The translations under genes and the position numbers were made by a program. The notes under the pieces were generated by a model. The model was not told the origin of the DNA and did not search any database. It saw only the letters and a list, made by a program, of their open reading frames with translations. Below, piece by piece: positions 1 to 8,557 of a stretch of DNA of 64,000 nucleotides (positions are counted from its first letter, which is position 1; each line of letters opens with the position of its first letter). The DNA lies in contig NZ_FNJV01000006.1 of the NCBI RefSeq assembly GCF_900103125.1, positions 310,001 through 374,000 on the forward strand, given 5' to 3'. The stretch comes from Mucilaginibacter sp. OK268 (GTDB lineage Bacteria > Bacteroidota > Bacteroidia > Sphingobacteriales > Sphingobacteriaceae).

Positions 1-483
1 GAGTCGTTTTTTTACCGGGCAGCCAGTAGTTGGGGCTGGGCAACATGGGGCCGCGCCTGGAACCATTTTGAACCCGATATTGACAAGCTGATAGCCCAGT
101 TTGATACGCTGAGCATCATCCGTTTTTCGATAGAAGGCAAGATGAATTTCTGGCGGCAGGTGCAGGAGTTTAAAGCTGGCAAAAACAATTCCTGGGCCAT
201 ACGCTGGTACGCTTCTATCTTTTTACGAGGCGGACTTACGCTTAATCCTTCACGCTCGCTTATCAGCAACATCGGGCACGATGGTACCGGCGTACACTCC
301 AACCGCGAAAATATGTATGATGTGCACATCTCGCAGCAACCCGTCAAAGAGTTCCCCGATGTAATTGAAGAAAACGAGAAGGCTTACCAGGCCATCAAAC
401 ATTTCCTGGCCCACCGCAAAGGCAACCTGTTTAAGCGCATGGTGAGGTTTGTGAGACAAAGGGTGAGCCCCCCGGCCCCCTGA
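1..483 (+). CDS. Glycosyltransferase family 2-type protein, C-terminal part only
   Basis: The frame is open from the first base, so the 5' end lies outside the window; 160 residues are visible. The segment ASSWGWATWGRAW near its beginning is typical of a group of GT2-type sugar transferases of surface-polysaccharide loci, where it follows the catalytic half. The remainder (NIGHDGTGVHS and a basic tail) fits the C-terminal region of the same group. The donor-binding DxD region is not in the window, so the sugar cannot be inferred. The last residues (SPPAP) are encoded by the left part of a C/G-rich hairpin repeat that supplies the stop codon, suggesting that the natural C-terminus was altered by a repeat insertion. 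Two further glycosyltransferases follow at 1059 and 2335, which supports a polysaccharide role. Confidence 0.75.
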   Translation, partial: ESFFYRAASSWGWATWGRAWNHFEPDIDKLIAQFDTLSIIRFSIEGKMNFWRQVQEFKAGKNNSWAIRWYASIFLRGGLTLNPSRSLISNIGHDGTGVHSNRENMYDVHISQQPVKEFPDVIEENEKAYQAIKHFLAHRKGNLFKRMVRFVRQRVSPPAP

Positions 484-492
484 AGGGGGAGT
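462..492. repeat. C/G-rich hairpin repeat, half copy
   Basis: A CCCCCTGAAGGGGG hairpin preceded by GGTGAGCC. It resembles one half of the two-hairpin repeat found complete at 9048-9129, 11053-11136 and inside miaB at 63237-63337. It forms the last codons and the stop of the upstream glycosyltransferase gene. Confidence 0.6.
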
Positions 493-519
493 GTGCGATT
501 CTGTTAATAGCAAATCAGG

Positions 520-612
520 TCATGCCGAATTTATTTCGGCATCCCACATGCAAGATGTACAACGCAGGAGGTAACTTGTCCTGTGGGATCCTGAAACAAG
601 TTCAGGATGACA
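520..612. repeat. GTCA...TGAC palindromic intergenic repeat
   Basis: A 93-bp unit with a first hairpin (ATGCCGAA...TTCGGCAT), a variable middle and a second hairpin (ATCCTGAA...TTCAGGAT). The outer ends GTCAT and ATGAC are complementary, so the whole unit can also fold as one long hairpin. Near-identical copies lie at 59803-59898 and 59929-60022, and a reverse-orientation copy at 22707-22800. Confidence 0.85.
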
Positions 613-649
613 AATAGGATACCACCCAGAGGCTTTTATCCCATCAAAA

Positions 650-927
650 AAATCAGTATATTTGTATATACCACAGCCTGGTTATCCGATAAAAAAGGAT
701 AACCGGGCTGTTTTGTTAAAGGAAAAAAGAGAACAAAAACCAACCGATCTGCATGTAGTTATTTGACAATCAATAAATTAATACTTTTTAAAGTTTTTAA
801 AACACGTTAAAACCGTGTTAAAATTTGTTAAAAAGTGTTAAAATCGATGGTTTTGAGTGAATTTTCGGCTGTTTTTACCCCGTTTTTGAGCAGAAAAGTG
901 TTAAAATTTAAGGTTTAAAAAGTTTTG
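650..927 (+). ncRNA. Copy A of a three-copy AT-rich element, candidate small RNA
   Basis: The 484-1058 gap holds this element. It begins with a Bacteroidetes-type -7 box TATATTTG (657-664). Nine bases on there is a 14-bp stem (CAGCCTGGTTATCC at 674-687 pairing with 697-710). An AT-rich body follows, with repeated GTTAAAA and GTGTTAAAAT motifs. Copies B (8750-9035) and C (59513-59790), both on the opposite strand, share the body motifs TTAATACTTTTTAAA, GTTAAAAAGTGTTAAAAT and AGAAAAGTGTTAAAAT. The stem sequence differs between copies while pairing is kept, which points to selection on RNA structure. No ORF is conserved. A non-autonomous mobile element is the main alternative. Confidence 0.5.
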
Positions 928-1024
928 GCGAAGGTGGTTCGGACGGAATTGTTAAAAAGCCCACCACCCGACATCGACCAGAAAATTCCACCAAAAACAA
1001 AACGAGTTTTAGGACGGCCAGGTA

Positions 1025-1054
1025 TTTGGGTTCGGCCGAATAAATGTATTTTTG
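1025..1054 (+). promoter_or_regulatory. Bacteroidetes-type promoter, TTTG-18-TATTTTTG
   Basis: TTTG at 1025-1028 and TATTTTTG at 1047-1054 match the -33/-7 consensus (TTTG, TAnnTTTG) with an 18-nt spacer. Transcription would begin close to the ATG at 1059, implying almost no leader. It also makes the upstream in-frame ATG at 1044 an unlikely start, because that codon lies at the promoter box. Confidence 0.5.
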
Positions 1055-1058
1055 GAAC

Positions 1059-2342
1059 ATGTTAAAAGTAGTGCATCTGAATACCTATGATGGCAATGGT
1101 GGCGCGGGCCGGGCCTGTATGCGGCTAAACCGGGCACTGCTCAGCCAAAATGTCGATTCAAAGGTCATTGTTCACTATAAGTTCGGGAAAAATCCACTGG
1201 TAGGTACTTTTAACAGCAATCCGGTGCAAAAAGCCTATACCGCTGCTACCATTATCCTGGAGCGGATATTGGCCAAAAGGTATCTAAAACCCTTATCGCG
1301 TACGCCTTTTTCATTTACCTGGTTCGGGCGATCGGTTATCCGCCACCCCGAAGTTAAAAATGCCGATATTATACACCTGCACTGGATAAATCATGGTTTC
1401 CTGGATCCGAAACATATAGCCGAAATAGCCAAACTAAACAAACCTGTGGTATGGACCTTTCATGATAGTAATGCCTTTACCGGAGGCTGTCATGTGCGCT
1501 ATACCTGCGATCATTATATGAGGGAATGCGGCAATTGCCCCTTACTGATTAATGCCAGGGATAACGATATTTCGCATAAAATATGGCAGCAAAAGCGCAA
1601 GGCTTATGATGTGCTGAATTTTACTGTAGCGGCGCCAAGTACCTGGATGCAGGCATCGGTACAAAAAAGTAGTTTGATGGAGGGGAAAGTGGTAAGTCAT
1701 ATCCCCAACACCCTGGAAACCGATATCTTTAGGCCTGTAGGTAAAAAACTGGCCAAACAGAAAGCCGGACTGTCTACAGATAAATTTATCTTCTTGAGTG
1801 GTTTTATGCCCTCGCGGAAAGATCTGCATAAGGGTACCCAATACCTACTGGATAGCCTGGAACTGCTGAAACAGCGTTTAGGCGCCGACGCGGACAAGGT
1901 AGAACTGGTGATATTTGGCAACCGCGGAACAGATGGCGTACCCGATTTTCCGTTCAAAACCAGCTTTTTAGGCACTATCAGTAATGATGAACAACTGGCA
2001 CAATACTATGCCGCCGCTGATGCTTTCCTGATACCATCGCTGGAGGATAACTTGCCTTATACCGTAATGGAAAGCCTGGCATGCGGAACGCCCGTAATAG
2101 CCTTTACAACCGGCGGGATACCCGATATGGTACAGCATAAATACAATGGCTACCTGGCTACTTATAAATCGGCAGAGAGCTTTACAGATGGTATGGAGTG
2201 GATCATCAAACACCCTGATCAGGAACTGATACAACAACAGGCCCGGCAAACGATCATGGATACGTTCTCTGAAGAAGTTATCGCCCAAAAGCATATCAGC
2301 CTCTATAAAAGTCTGTTGCAAAAGGAGGGTGTCGATGTTTGA
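1059..2342 (+). CDS. Glycosyltransferase family 4 (GT-B fold)
   Basis: A 427-residue protein with the two-lobed GT-B layout. The N-terminal lobe starts with a GT4-like VVHLNTYDGNGGAGRA, where the glycine-rich loop contacts the acceptor or nucleotide sugar. The C-terminal lobe has the donor-binding stretch PSLEDNLPYTVMESLACGTPV at about residues 330-350, containing the E-x7-E motif of retaining GT4 enzymes. A cysteine cluster (CHVRYTCDHYMRECGNC, about residues 150-166) is a recurrent feature of a GT4 subgroup in exopolysaccharide loci. The start at 1059 is preferred over 1044 because the promoter box overlaps the latter. It overlaps the next glycosyltransferase gene by 8 nt, so the two are co-transcribed. 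It probably adds a hexose to a cell-surface glycan; the donor is unknown. Confidence 0.85.
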   Translation: MLKVVHLNTYDGNGGAGRACMRLNRALLSQNVDSKVIVHYKFGKNPLVGTFNSNPVQKAYTAATIILERILAKRYLKPLSRTPFSFTWFGRSVIRHPEVKNADIIHLHWINHGFLDPKHIAEIAKLNKPVVWTFHDSNAFTGGCHVRYTCDHYMRECGNCPLLINARDNDISHKIWQQKRKAYDVLNFTVAAPSTWMQASVQKSSLMEGKVVSHIPNTLETDIFRPVGKKLAKQKAGLSTDKFIFLSGFMPSRKDLHKGTQYLLDSLELLKQRLGADADKVELVIFGNRGTDGVPDFPFKTSFLGTISNDEQLAQYYAAADAFLIPSLEDNLPYTVMESLACGTPVIAFTTGGIPDMVQHKYNGYLATYKSAESFTDGMEWIIKHPDQELIQQQARQTIMDTFSEEVIAQKHISLYKSLLQKEGVDV

Positions 2343-3087
2343 GCCAAAACTAAGCGTGATCACCATCGTGTATAATAATGTACGTGATATTGAGCGTACG
2401 ATGCTTTCGGTTTTGGGGCAAACCTATACGAATATCGAGTATATTATTGTGGATGGTTTATCAAATGATGGTACGCTGAAGGTAATTAATAAATACCAAG
2501 ACCGGATCAGTAAACTCATCAGCGAAAAGGATAAGGGTATCTATGACGCCATGAACAAAGGTCTGGCTATAGCTACCGGCGATTACGTGATCTTCATGAA
2601 CTCAGGCGATGAATTTTGCGCCCCGGGTACTGTGGCGGCTGTCTTCGCCTCGGCTGATGATGCCGATATTTATTATGGCGAAACCGAAATGATAGACGAT
2701 TGTGGGGAAAGCCTTGGTCAACGCAGACACCAGGCACCCGCAGCATTTACCTGGCGTAGCTTTAAATATGGTATGAGCATTAGTCACCAGGCTATCTATA
2801 TCAGGCGTAGTTTAACAGAGTTTTATGATAACCGGTATCAGCTCAGTGCCGATATCGACTGGGTCATCCGCGCCGCTAAAAAAGCTAAAAAAATAGTGAA
2901 CGTGAATAGGTATGTGGCCAAATACCTGGTAGGGGGGATGTCGAAAAAGAAACATCGTCAGAGTTTACAGGAGCGGTTTGATATTATGAAACGATACTAC
3001 GGATTGATCCCGACTGTTTTCAATCATTTCGTAATAGCCTTTAACCTGGGCTGGTATTGGCTCAAAAACAAGCGTACGAACGACTAA
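2335..3087 (+). CDS. Glycosyltransferase family 2 (GT-A fold)
   Basis: A 250-residue inverting GT-A enzyme. The N-terminus KLSVITIVYNN is the nucleotide-binding strand, VDGLSNDGT the first acidic motif, and MNSGDEF (about residues 85-91) occupies the DxD position with the sequence SGD, as in WcaA-type transferases. The start is set by a clear ribosome-binding site, AAAGGAGG at 2321-2328, 6 nt before ATG 2335. A GTG at 2329 is in frame but too close to that site. It overlaps the GT4 gene by 8 nt and is followed by a strong terminator, so it ends this polysaccharide operon. Acceptor and donor cannot be read from the sequence. Confidence 0.85.
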   Translation: MFEPKLSVITIVYNNVRDIERTMLSVLGQTYTNIEYIIVDGLSNDGTLKVINKYQDRISKLISEKDKGIYDAMNKGLAIATGDYVIFMNSGDEFCAPGTVAAVFASADDADIYYGETEMIDDCGESLGQRRHQAPAAFTWRSFKYGMSISHQAIYIRRSLTEFYDNRYQLSADIDWVIRAAKKAKKIVNVNRYVAKYLVGGMSKKKHRQSLQERFDIMKRYYGLIPTVFNHFVIAFNLGWYWLKNKRTND

Positions 3088-3104
3088 CCACTTTTTGATC
3101 CATA

Positions 3105-3140
3105 AAAAAAGCGATGGATCTTACACCCATCGCTTTTCAT
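3105..3140. terminator. Bidirectional intrinsic terminator
   Basis: The stem AAAAGCGATGG (3107-3117) pairs with CCATCGCTTTT (3127-3137) around a 9-nt loop, flanked by A-run and T-run. It lies between two convergent genes (glycosyltransferase and the YfhO-like gene) and can serve both. Confidence 0.85.
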
Positions 3141-3155
3141 TAATATAGTTAAGCC

Positions 3156-5633
3156 TTATGCTTTTTTAGCGGCTGGCTTAACTGCAGGTTTCTTTTTGGT
3201 TTCGGTATAAATAGCACCACCAAGGGCCAGCACTAACAGGATTGATCCTGCCAGAGAAATATTTTCACCGGCATAGTAGGAGGTTGGGTGGAATATGAAT
3301 TCGATCTTGTGGTTACCAACCGGTATCTGTGCGGCACGTAAAAGGTAATTAGCGCGGAAATATGGCTTTTCAACCCCGTCGATCAACATCTTCCATCCTT
3401 TATTATAATACACCTCAGAGAACACCGCTATTTGTGAGGCGGTAGAGCCACTTTGGTATATCATATGATCTGGATTGTAACTTACCAGGTCAATTTTGCC
3501 GGCAGGATCGTTCCCTAATGTTTTTTCGTCGATATCACTTTTATATTGCTTATCAACGATAGCTTCATTTTTAGGATCAAAGCTGCTGATAGCCTGCATT
3601 TCCTGATCTGCATTATCTGCATATTTGATGCTTTTTATAAACCAGGCATGTCCGCATGCGGTTTGGTTAGCCTGCATAGCCAGGTTTTGGCTTTTGGGGT
3701 CCTGCGAAATAATATACTTGGTGTTCAGCATATCTAACACTTCGTGATTGATGCTTTTGGTTAGCTGCTCATCAACAACTTCTTCAAAACGTTTTAATCT
3801 TGCAGCTGAGTATCCGCCTATCGATTTGTAGAAAAATGGAGTAACACCATCACCCTTGATAGATTGGGTAAGGTCAATCACCCTGAAATCAGGGTCTTTG
3901 TCTTTCAAAATAAATTGGTCAACCTCACGTGGTTGAGGCGCGTTATTATCTTGTTTAGCGGCAAAGTTATCGTTATTTAAATAGCGTTTATCCACCGTCC
4001 ACAGATCTACCAGTATCAGGGCCAGAAAACTTACAGATAACACTGTGACATTGATTTTCTTTTTAATAAAGGCCCAGGTAATAGCAAATGTTAAGGCCAC
4101 AAAAATAAGCGAGCGCAAAGCATCGGCTTGTGCAACAGAAGCTCTGTCTTCAACCAGTGCCTGAGCTAATGAGCTCGCCGTGGCGTTATCAATTTTCAGC
4201 ATTTGCGAAAGCTGATCAATGTAAGCAAGTTGATTGCTGGGTTTAAATGATAAAAACAGGCTTGGTAGTACAGCAATAATTAGGGTAATACCGCCAGTTA
4301 TATAAAATGTGATCTTCAGTTTTTTAAACAGATCGGCCTTATTGTCATTTACAATAGCCTCGTTCACGGCCAGTAATGCCAGTATTGGGAAGCATAGGCC
4401 TGCCACAGCCAAAATAGACTCAACTGCTCTGAATTTATTATAAAGTGGGAAGTAATTAAAGAACAGATCAGACACATATGGCCAATTTTTACCGAACGAG
4501 AGCAGCATGGTGAAAACAACTGCGCCCAATAACCACCATTTGATGCGGTTTTTGACAATAAATAAACCCCATACAAACAAAAAGCAAATAACGGCGCCAA
4601 AGTAAAAAGGACCTTCGGTAAATGGTTTTTCGCCCCAGTAAAGCGGCATCGCGTTTTGTGCTATATAAACTGCCTGATCGGCTGGTGCACCTTTGTCAAC
4701 CAATGCTTTGACTACATGAGAGTCTGCGTCCGAAGGTCCCCTGCCACCACCGCCATATGCATTAGGTATCAGGAAAGTAATACACTCACCCACACCCTGA
4801 CTCCACTGATACGCATAGTCTTTAGGTAAACCATTGCTGGGCTCTGTAGTATGTTGTGTTAAGTTTGATTTACCGCGGATGGTATCTTTACCATACTCGT
4901 AAGTGCTCCATAGCATAGATGCGTTTACCGCTATAGCCAATACAACAGCAGCGCCTACATAAGCTAATGACTTCAAAAAAGTAGCTGTTGTTTTATTTTT
5001 GATGGCATGATATAGCTCAATAAACACCAGAATAAGCAACACCAGTAAAAGATAATAGGTCATTTGAACGTGGTTAGCCCTGATCTCCAAAGCCAGTGCC
5101 AGTGCGGTTATAGCAGCACCAATAAAATGCTTCCCTCTTATAATAAGCAGAATACCCGCTAAAATAGGAGCAAAAAAGGCTATCGCGAAAGCCTGGTTAG
5201 CATGCCCCGCCACGAGTAATATGATATTATAGGATGAAAACGTAAAAGCAATGGCCCCCGCTGCTGCCAGCCATGGGTTGAGCTTCAATACAGAAAAAAG
5301 GAGGTATGCGCCTAACAGGAAAACCAATATGGTGCCAACCGGACTGGGTAGAGAATAGTTGATAGCATTTATCACCCACGAAGTTAAATTGGCTTTATAA
5401 GGCGCCCATATTTGAAAGGCTGGCATACCGCCGTATATCTGGTTGGTCCATAATATGGTGGTGTCTTTTGCCTTGTAATCATTGATCTCTTTTTGGGTTG
5501 ATTGTGCTCTTGTAACATCATTTTGCCCGAGGGTTTTTCCCTGAAATGCAGGAGTAAAATAGATAAAGCAGATCACGAGGAAAATAGCAGCTATAATAAA
5601 GTGGATGCTATTACGCTTAAACCAGTTGTTCAT
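3156..5633 (-). CDS. YfhO family polytopic membrane protein
   Basis: An 825-residue protein with an N-terminal membrane helix (about residues 10-30), a long multi-helix membrane region to about residue 540 and a soluble C-terminal domain ending in one more helix and a lysine-rich tail. The order (GT-C-like membrane half with DVTRAQ and WTNQIYGGMPAFQ near the N-terminus, late periplasmic domain with YNKGWKMLIDG) is that of the YfhO family. Bacillus YfhO takes part in glycosylating lipoteichoic acid. In Bacteroidetes the family is a predicted lipid-linked sugar transferase of unknown substrate. It is transcribed last after uvrB, DUF4834 and a small membrane protein, but separated from them by a foldback repeat. 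Family assignment is firm, biochemical role inferred. Confidence 0.85.
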   Translation of the reverse strand: MNNWFKRNSIHFIIAAIFLVICFIYFTPAFQGKTLGQNDVTRAQSTQKEINDYKAKDTTILWTNQIYGGMPAFQIWAPYKANLTSWVINAINYSLPSPVGTILVFLLGAYLLFSVLKLNPWLAAAGAIAFTFSSYNIILLVAGHANQAFAIAFFAPILAGILLIIRGKHFIGAAITALALALEIRANHVQMTYYLLLVLLILVFIELYHAIKNKTTATFLKSLAYVGAAVVLAIAVNASMLWSTYEYGKDTIRGKSNLTQHTTEPSNGLPKDYAYQWSQGVGECITFLIPNAYGGGGRGPSDADSHVVKALVDKGAPADQAVYIAQNAMPLYWGEKPFTEGPFYFGAVICFLFVWGLFIVKNRIKWWLLGAVVFTMLLSFGKNWPYVSDLFFNYFPLYNKFRAVESILAVAGLCFPILALLAVNEAIVNDNKADLFKKLKITFYITGGITLIIAVLPSLFLSFKPSNQLAYIDQLSQMLKIDNATASSLAQALVEDRASVAQADALRSLIFVALTFAITWAFIKKKINVTVLSVSFLALILVDLWTVDKRYLNNDNFAAKQDNNAPQPREVDQFILKDKDPDFRVIDLTQSIKGDGVTPFFYKSIGGYSAARLKRFEEVVDEQLTKSINHEVLDMLNTKYIISQDPKSQNLAMQANQTACGHAWFIKSIKYADNADQEMQAISSFDPKNEAIVDKQYKSDIDEKTLGNDPAGKIDLVSYNPDHMIYQSGSTASQIAVFSEVYYNKGWKMLIDGVEKPYFRANYLLRAAQIPVGNHKIEFIFHPTSYYAGENISLAGSILLVLALGGAIYTETKKKPAVKPAAKKA

Positions 5634-5700
5634 TTAAGTTTTTTGAAATGGATAATATATATTCCTCAAAAATAGAAATTTGAATGACAATTACGTGAAG

Positions 5701-5818
5701 AGAATCAAGATATCAGAATCAAGAGTCAAGAATCAAAGTTTTATATAAAATCACGGCGGTATAAGAAGAAATCAGGGCTGTATTTTCTTATATCTTGATT
5801 CTAACTTCTTGACTCCTG
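5701..5818. repeat. Heptamer-word foldback 1 (GAATCAA family)
   Basis: The left arm (5701-5736) is made of words such as GAATCAA and GAGTCAA; the right arm (5787-5818) is its imperfect reverse complement. The right arm ends 3 nt from the stop codon of the minus-strand gene at 5821. It may terminate that transcript before the yfhO-type gene. Confidence 0.75.
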
Positions 5819-5820
5819 TG

Positions 5821-6117
5821 TTAGCAGGTAAGCTCGCGGCTGCGAAGCAGGATAAACAGCAATATCATACCGGCAAGGCTCACAGCATAGGCTATTACCT
5901 GGGGTTTGCCATAATCTTCGCGGTTTTTGCGTATGCTGAAAAAATTATAGAGGGCAAGAGTGCCTAAAACCACCCAGAAAAATGTGCCGATCTTGGCGCA
6001 GGCGGCAAACAGTTGCAGGGCAACCGTAAACACGATGTAATTGGCCACAATGAGTATAACAGACTCGGAGGTGTTGTTATGATTCGGGCGTCTTTTGTAT
6101 ACTTCTTCTGGCAGCAT
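5821..6117 (-). CDS. Small membrane protein of unknown function
   Basis: A 98-residue protein with three predicted membrane helices (about residues 20-38, 42-60 and 75-92) and a basic N-terminus. I recognise no family. It starts 5 nt downstream of the DUF4834 gene, so the two probably share a transcript that begins at or near uvrB. A foldback repeat adjoins its stop codon. Confidence 0.7.
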   Translation of the reverse strand: MLPEEVYKRRPNHNNTSESVILIVANYIVFTVALQLFAACAKIGTFFWVVLGTLALYNFFSIRKNREDYGKPQVIAYAVSLAGMILLFILLRSRELTC

Positions 6118-6122
6118 ATTGA

Positions 6123-6374
6123 TTATTTCACTTCTTCGTAATCAATAAACTCGCCTTCAGAATCGGGCACGGTACTTCTTTTTCCCTGTGGAATATAATC
6201 AACTTTGATAGTGCCATCAGGTCTTTTTGACGACTGGCGTTGTTGCTGTTGGGCTTGTTGCTGGGCCTTATTGACCACGCTTTCAAAAAGCACAGGGAGC
6301 AGGTATCGTACTAAACTGCGTATGATATATAGTATACAAATTGATATGAGTAGAAAACGAATTAAAAGCATCAC
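6123..6374 (-). CDS. DUF4834 family small membrane protein
   Basis: An 83-residue protein with one N-terminal membrane helix (about residues 3-25), a glutamine-rich linker (QQQAQQQQRQ) and a conserved acidic C-terminus, EGEFIDYEEV. This layout matches the Bacteroidetes-restricted DUF4834 family, whose function is unknown. It lies downstream of uvrB and 5 nt upstream of another small membrane protein gene. Confidence 0.8.
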   Translation of the reverse strand: MMLLIRFLLISICILYIIRSLVRYLLPVLFESVVNKAQQQAQQQQRQSSKRPDGTIKVDYIPQGKRSTVPDSEGEFIDYEEVK

Positions 6375-6435
6375 ATTAATTTTTAGCTTACAAATATAAG
6401 TTATATAACGTAAAAATTGTTTTAATATGATTGAA

Positions 6436-6536
6436 GATAGATGTGCAGATGTGCAGATTACAGATGTGCAGATGAAAAATCTACTTTCTGATGATACTCA
6501 TTTGCATATCTGCACATCTGTAATTCGCACATCTAA
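6436..6536. repeat. Heptamer-word foldback 2 (AGATGTGC family)
   Basis: The left arm (6439-6474) repeats the word AGATGTGC three times with one AGATTAC. The right arm (6504-6536) is its reverse complement, lacking one word. The right arm contains the uvrB stop codon (6533-6535). This word family was seen only here in the window. Confidence 0.8.
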
Positions 6537-8557
6537 AACTTCTCTTCCATCATTTTTTCTAAGGCAAACATTTCATCGCGCAGTTTGGCGGCTTGCAAAA
6601 AGTCCATATCCTTGGCTGCGGTGAGCATGTCTTTTTTGGTATTGTCGATTGATTTTTTCAGATCGGCCTTGGTCATATACTGTACAATCGGATCGGCGGC
6701 CAGTGATACGGAATCAGCTTCCACATAGGCTTTTTGTACGCCGCCTTGAAAGTCGACTACTGAGGTTTGCTCCATGATCTCCTCGCGCGATTTGCCAACT
6801 GTTGTTGGTGTTATGCCGTGTTTTGTATTGTAGGCTATCTGTATATCCCTGCGGCGATTGGTCTCATCCATGGTGATCTGCATAGAATCAGTGATCTTAT
6901 CGGCATACATGATCACCCGGCCGCGATCATTACGGGCCGCACGACCAATAGTTTGTATCAATGAGCGTTCGGAACGGAGGAAACCCTCCTTATCCGCATC
7001 CAGAATCGCTACCAGGGATACTTCCGGGAGATCGAGCCCTTCACGTAAGAGGTTGATACCGATCAATACATCAAATTCGCCCAGGCGCAAACCTCTTAAT
7101 ATCTCTACCCTTTGCAGGGTTTTTACTTCGGAGTGAATGTAGCGGCATTTGATGCCCAGGCGGTCCATATATTTGGCCAGTTCTTCGGCCATGCGCTTGG
7201 TGAGCGTAGTTACCAGCACACGGTCGCCCATTTTTACGGTTTTATCCACTTCGTCCAGCAGGTCGTCAACCTGGTTGATCACCGGGCGAACGTCAATAAC
7301 CGGGTCAAGCAGACCTGTAGGGCGTATTACTTGCTGCACTACCACGCCCTCAGATTTCTCCAGCTCAAAATCGCCGGGAGTAGCGCTCACATAAATGGTT
7401 TGGGGAGCTAGTTTCTCAAACTCCTGGAAGTTGAGCGGGCGGTTATCCAAAGCTGCCGGCAGACGGAAGCCATAGTCGACCAATGATAATTTACGTGACC
7501 GGTCACCACCATACATAGCCCTGATCTGCGGTACAGTTACGTGGCTTTCATCAATCACCATCAGGTAATCATCCGGGAAATAATCCAGCAGGCAGAAGGG
7601 GCGTGCGCCGGGCTGCCGCCCATCAAAGAAGCGTGAATAGTTTTCGATGCCCGAGCAATAGCCCAGCTCACGTATCATTTCCAGGTCGTAGTTGACTCTT
7701 TCTTCCAGGCGTTTAGCTTCCAGGAAACGGCCATCGTCAATAAATTGCTTTTTGCGGGTCTCCAGCTCTTCCTGTATAGCCCAGATAGATTGGGTAAAAC
7801 GCTCGCGAGGAGCGACGTACAGGTTAGCCGGGTACACGACCATGTGCGTCATTTTTTCGACGGTTTTGCCGGTAGTTACATCAAAAGTGCTGAGTTCTTC
7901 AATGTCATCGCCAAAAAAGGAGATGCGGTAAGCATAATCCAGATAAGCAGGAAAAATATCAACCGTATCACCTTTTACCCGGAAAGTACCGCGCTTAAAG
8001 TCGGCTGTAGTGCGGGCATAAAGGATCTCGACCAGGCGGTGCAAAAAGGCGTTACGACTAATGCGCGTACCTACCGCGAACTTAAAAACAGAGTCGGCAA
8101 AGTCATCGGGGTTACCCATACCATAGATGCAGGATATAGACGATACCACGATAACATCCCTGCGACCCGACATGAGGGCCGAGGTGGTGCGCAATCGTAG
8201 TTTCTCTATCTCTTCGTTTATCTGGAGGTCTTTTTCAATATAAGTATTGGTGGTGGGTATAAACGCTTCGGGCTGATAATAGTCGTAATACGACACAAAG
8301 TAGTTCACCGCATTTTCCGGGAAAAACTGCTTAAACTCGCCGTAAAGCTGTGCTGCCAGTGTTTTATTATGGCTCAGGATCAGCGTGGGCTTTTGTGTTT
8401 GCTGTATTACGTTAGCAATAGAAAATGTTTTACCAGATCCGGTAACACCCAGCAGGGTTTGAAAAGGATCGCCATTATTTACACCTTCAACCAGTTGCCT
8501 GATAGCTTCGGGCTGATCGCCGGTGGGGAAGTATTGTGAGGTTAAATTAAAATCCAT
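6533..8557 (-). CDS. uvrB: UvrABC excinuclease subunit B
   Basis: A 674-residue protein with all the landmarks of UvrB, the helicase-like damage-verifying subunit of nucleotide excision repair. Visible are Walker A GVTGSGKT (residues 37-44), the beta-hairpin region YYDYYQPEAFIP that clamps DNA, the DESH box in MVIDESHVTVPQ, helicase motif VI QTIGRAARN, and a C-terminal UVR domain (about residues 630-670, AAKLRDEMFALEKMMEE) that binds UvrA or UvrC. Length is normal. The last codon and stop lie within a foldback repeat arm. Upstream (8558-9092) are a candidate small RNA on the same strand and a C/G-rich repeat. Confidence 0.98.
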   Translation of the reverse strand: MDFNLTSQYFPTGDQPEAIRQLVEGVNNGDPFQTLLGVTGSGKTFSIANVIQQTQKPTLILSHNKTLAAQLYGEFKQFFPENAVNYFVSYYDYYQPEAFIPTTNTYIEKDLQINEEIEKLRLRTTSALMSGRRDVIVVSSISCIYGMGNPDDFADSVFKFAVGTRISRNAFLHRLVEILYARTTADFKRGTFRVKGDTVDIFPAYLDYAYRISFFGDDIEELSTFDVTTGKTVEKMTHMVVYPANLYVAPRERFTQSIWAIQEELETRKKQFIDDGRFLEAKRLEERVNYDLEMIRELGYCSGIENYSRFFDGRQPGARPFCLLDYFPDDYLMVIDESHVTVPQIRAMYGGDRSRKLSLVDYGFRLPAALDNRPLNFQEFEKLAPQTIYVSATPGDFELEKSEGVVVQQVIRPTGLLDPVIDVRPVINQVDDLLDEVDKTVKMGDRVLVTTLTKRMAEELAKYMDRLGIKCRYIHSEVKTLQRVEILRGLRLGEFDVLIGINLLREGLDLPEVSLVAILDADKEGFLRSERSLIQTIGRAARNDRGRVIMYADKITDSMQITMDETNRRRDIQIAYNTKHGITPTTVGKSREEIMEQTSVVDFQGGVQKAYVEADSVSLAADPIVQYMTKADLKKSIDNTKKDMLTAAKDMDFLQAAKLRDEMFALEKMMEEKF

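Noticed and set aside
484..1043. Transposon or insertion-sequence remnants in the repeat-rich gaps
   Set aside because: No transposase-like frame, terminal inverted repeats with target duplications, or fragments of one were found in any gap.
2329..2334. GTG start for the second glycosyltransferase
   Set aside because: It directly abuts the AAAGGAGG site; ATG 2335 has correct spacing.
3546..3737. Frames opposite the YfhO-type, uvrB, dxs and sprA genes
   Set aside because: They are antisense shadows of strongly supported genes, without family features.
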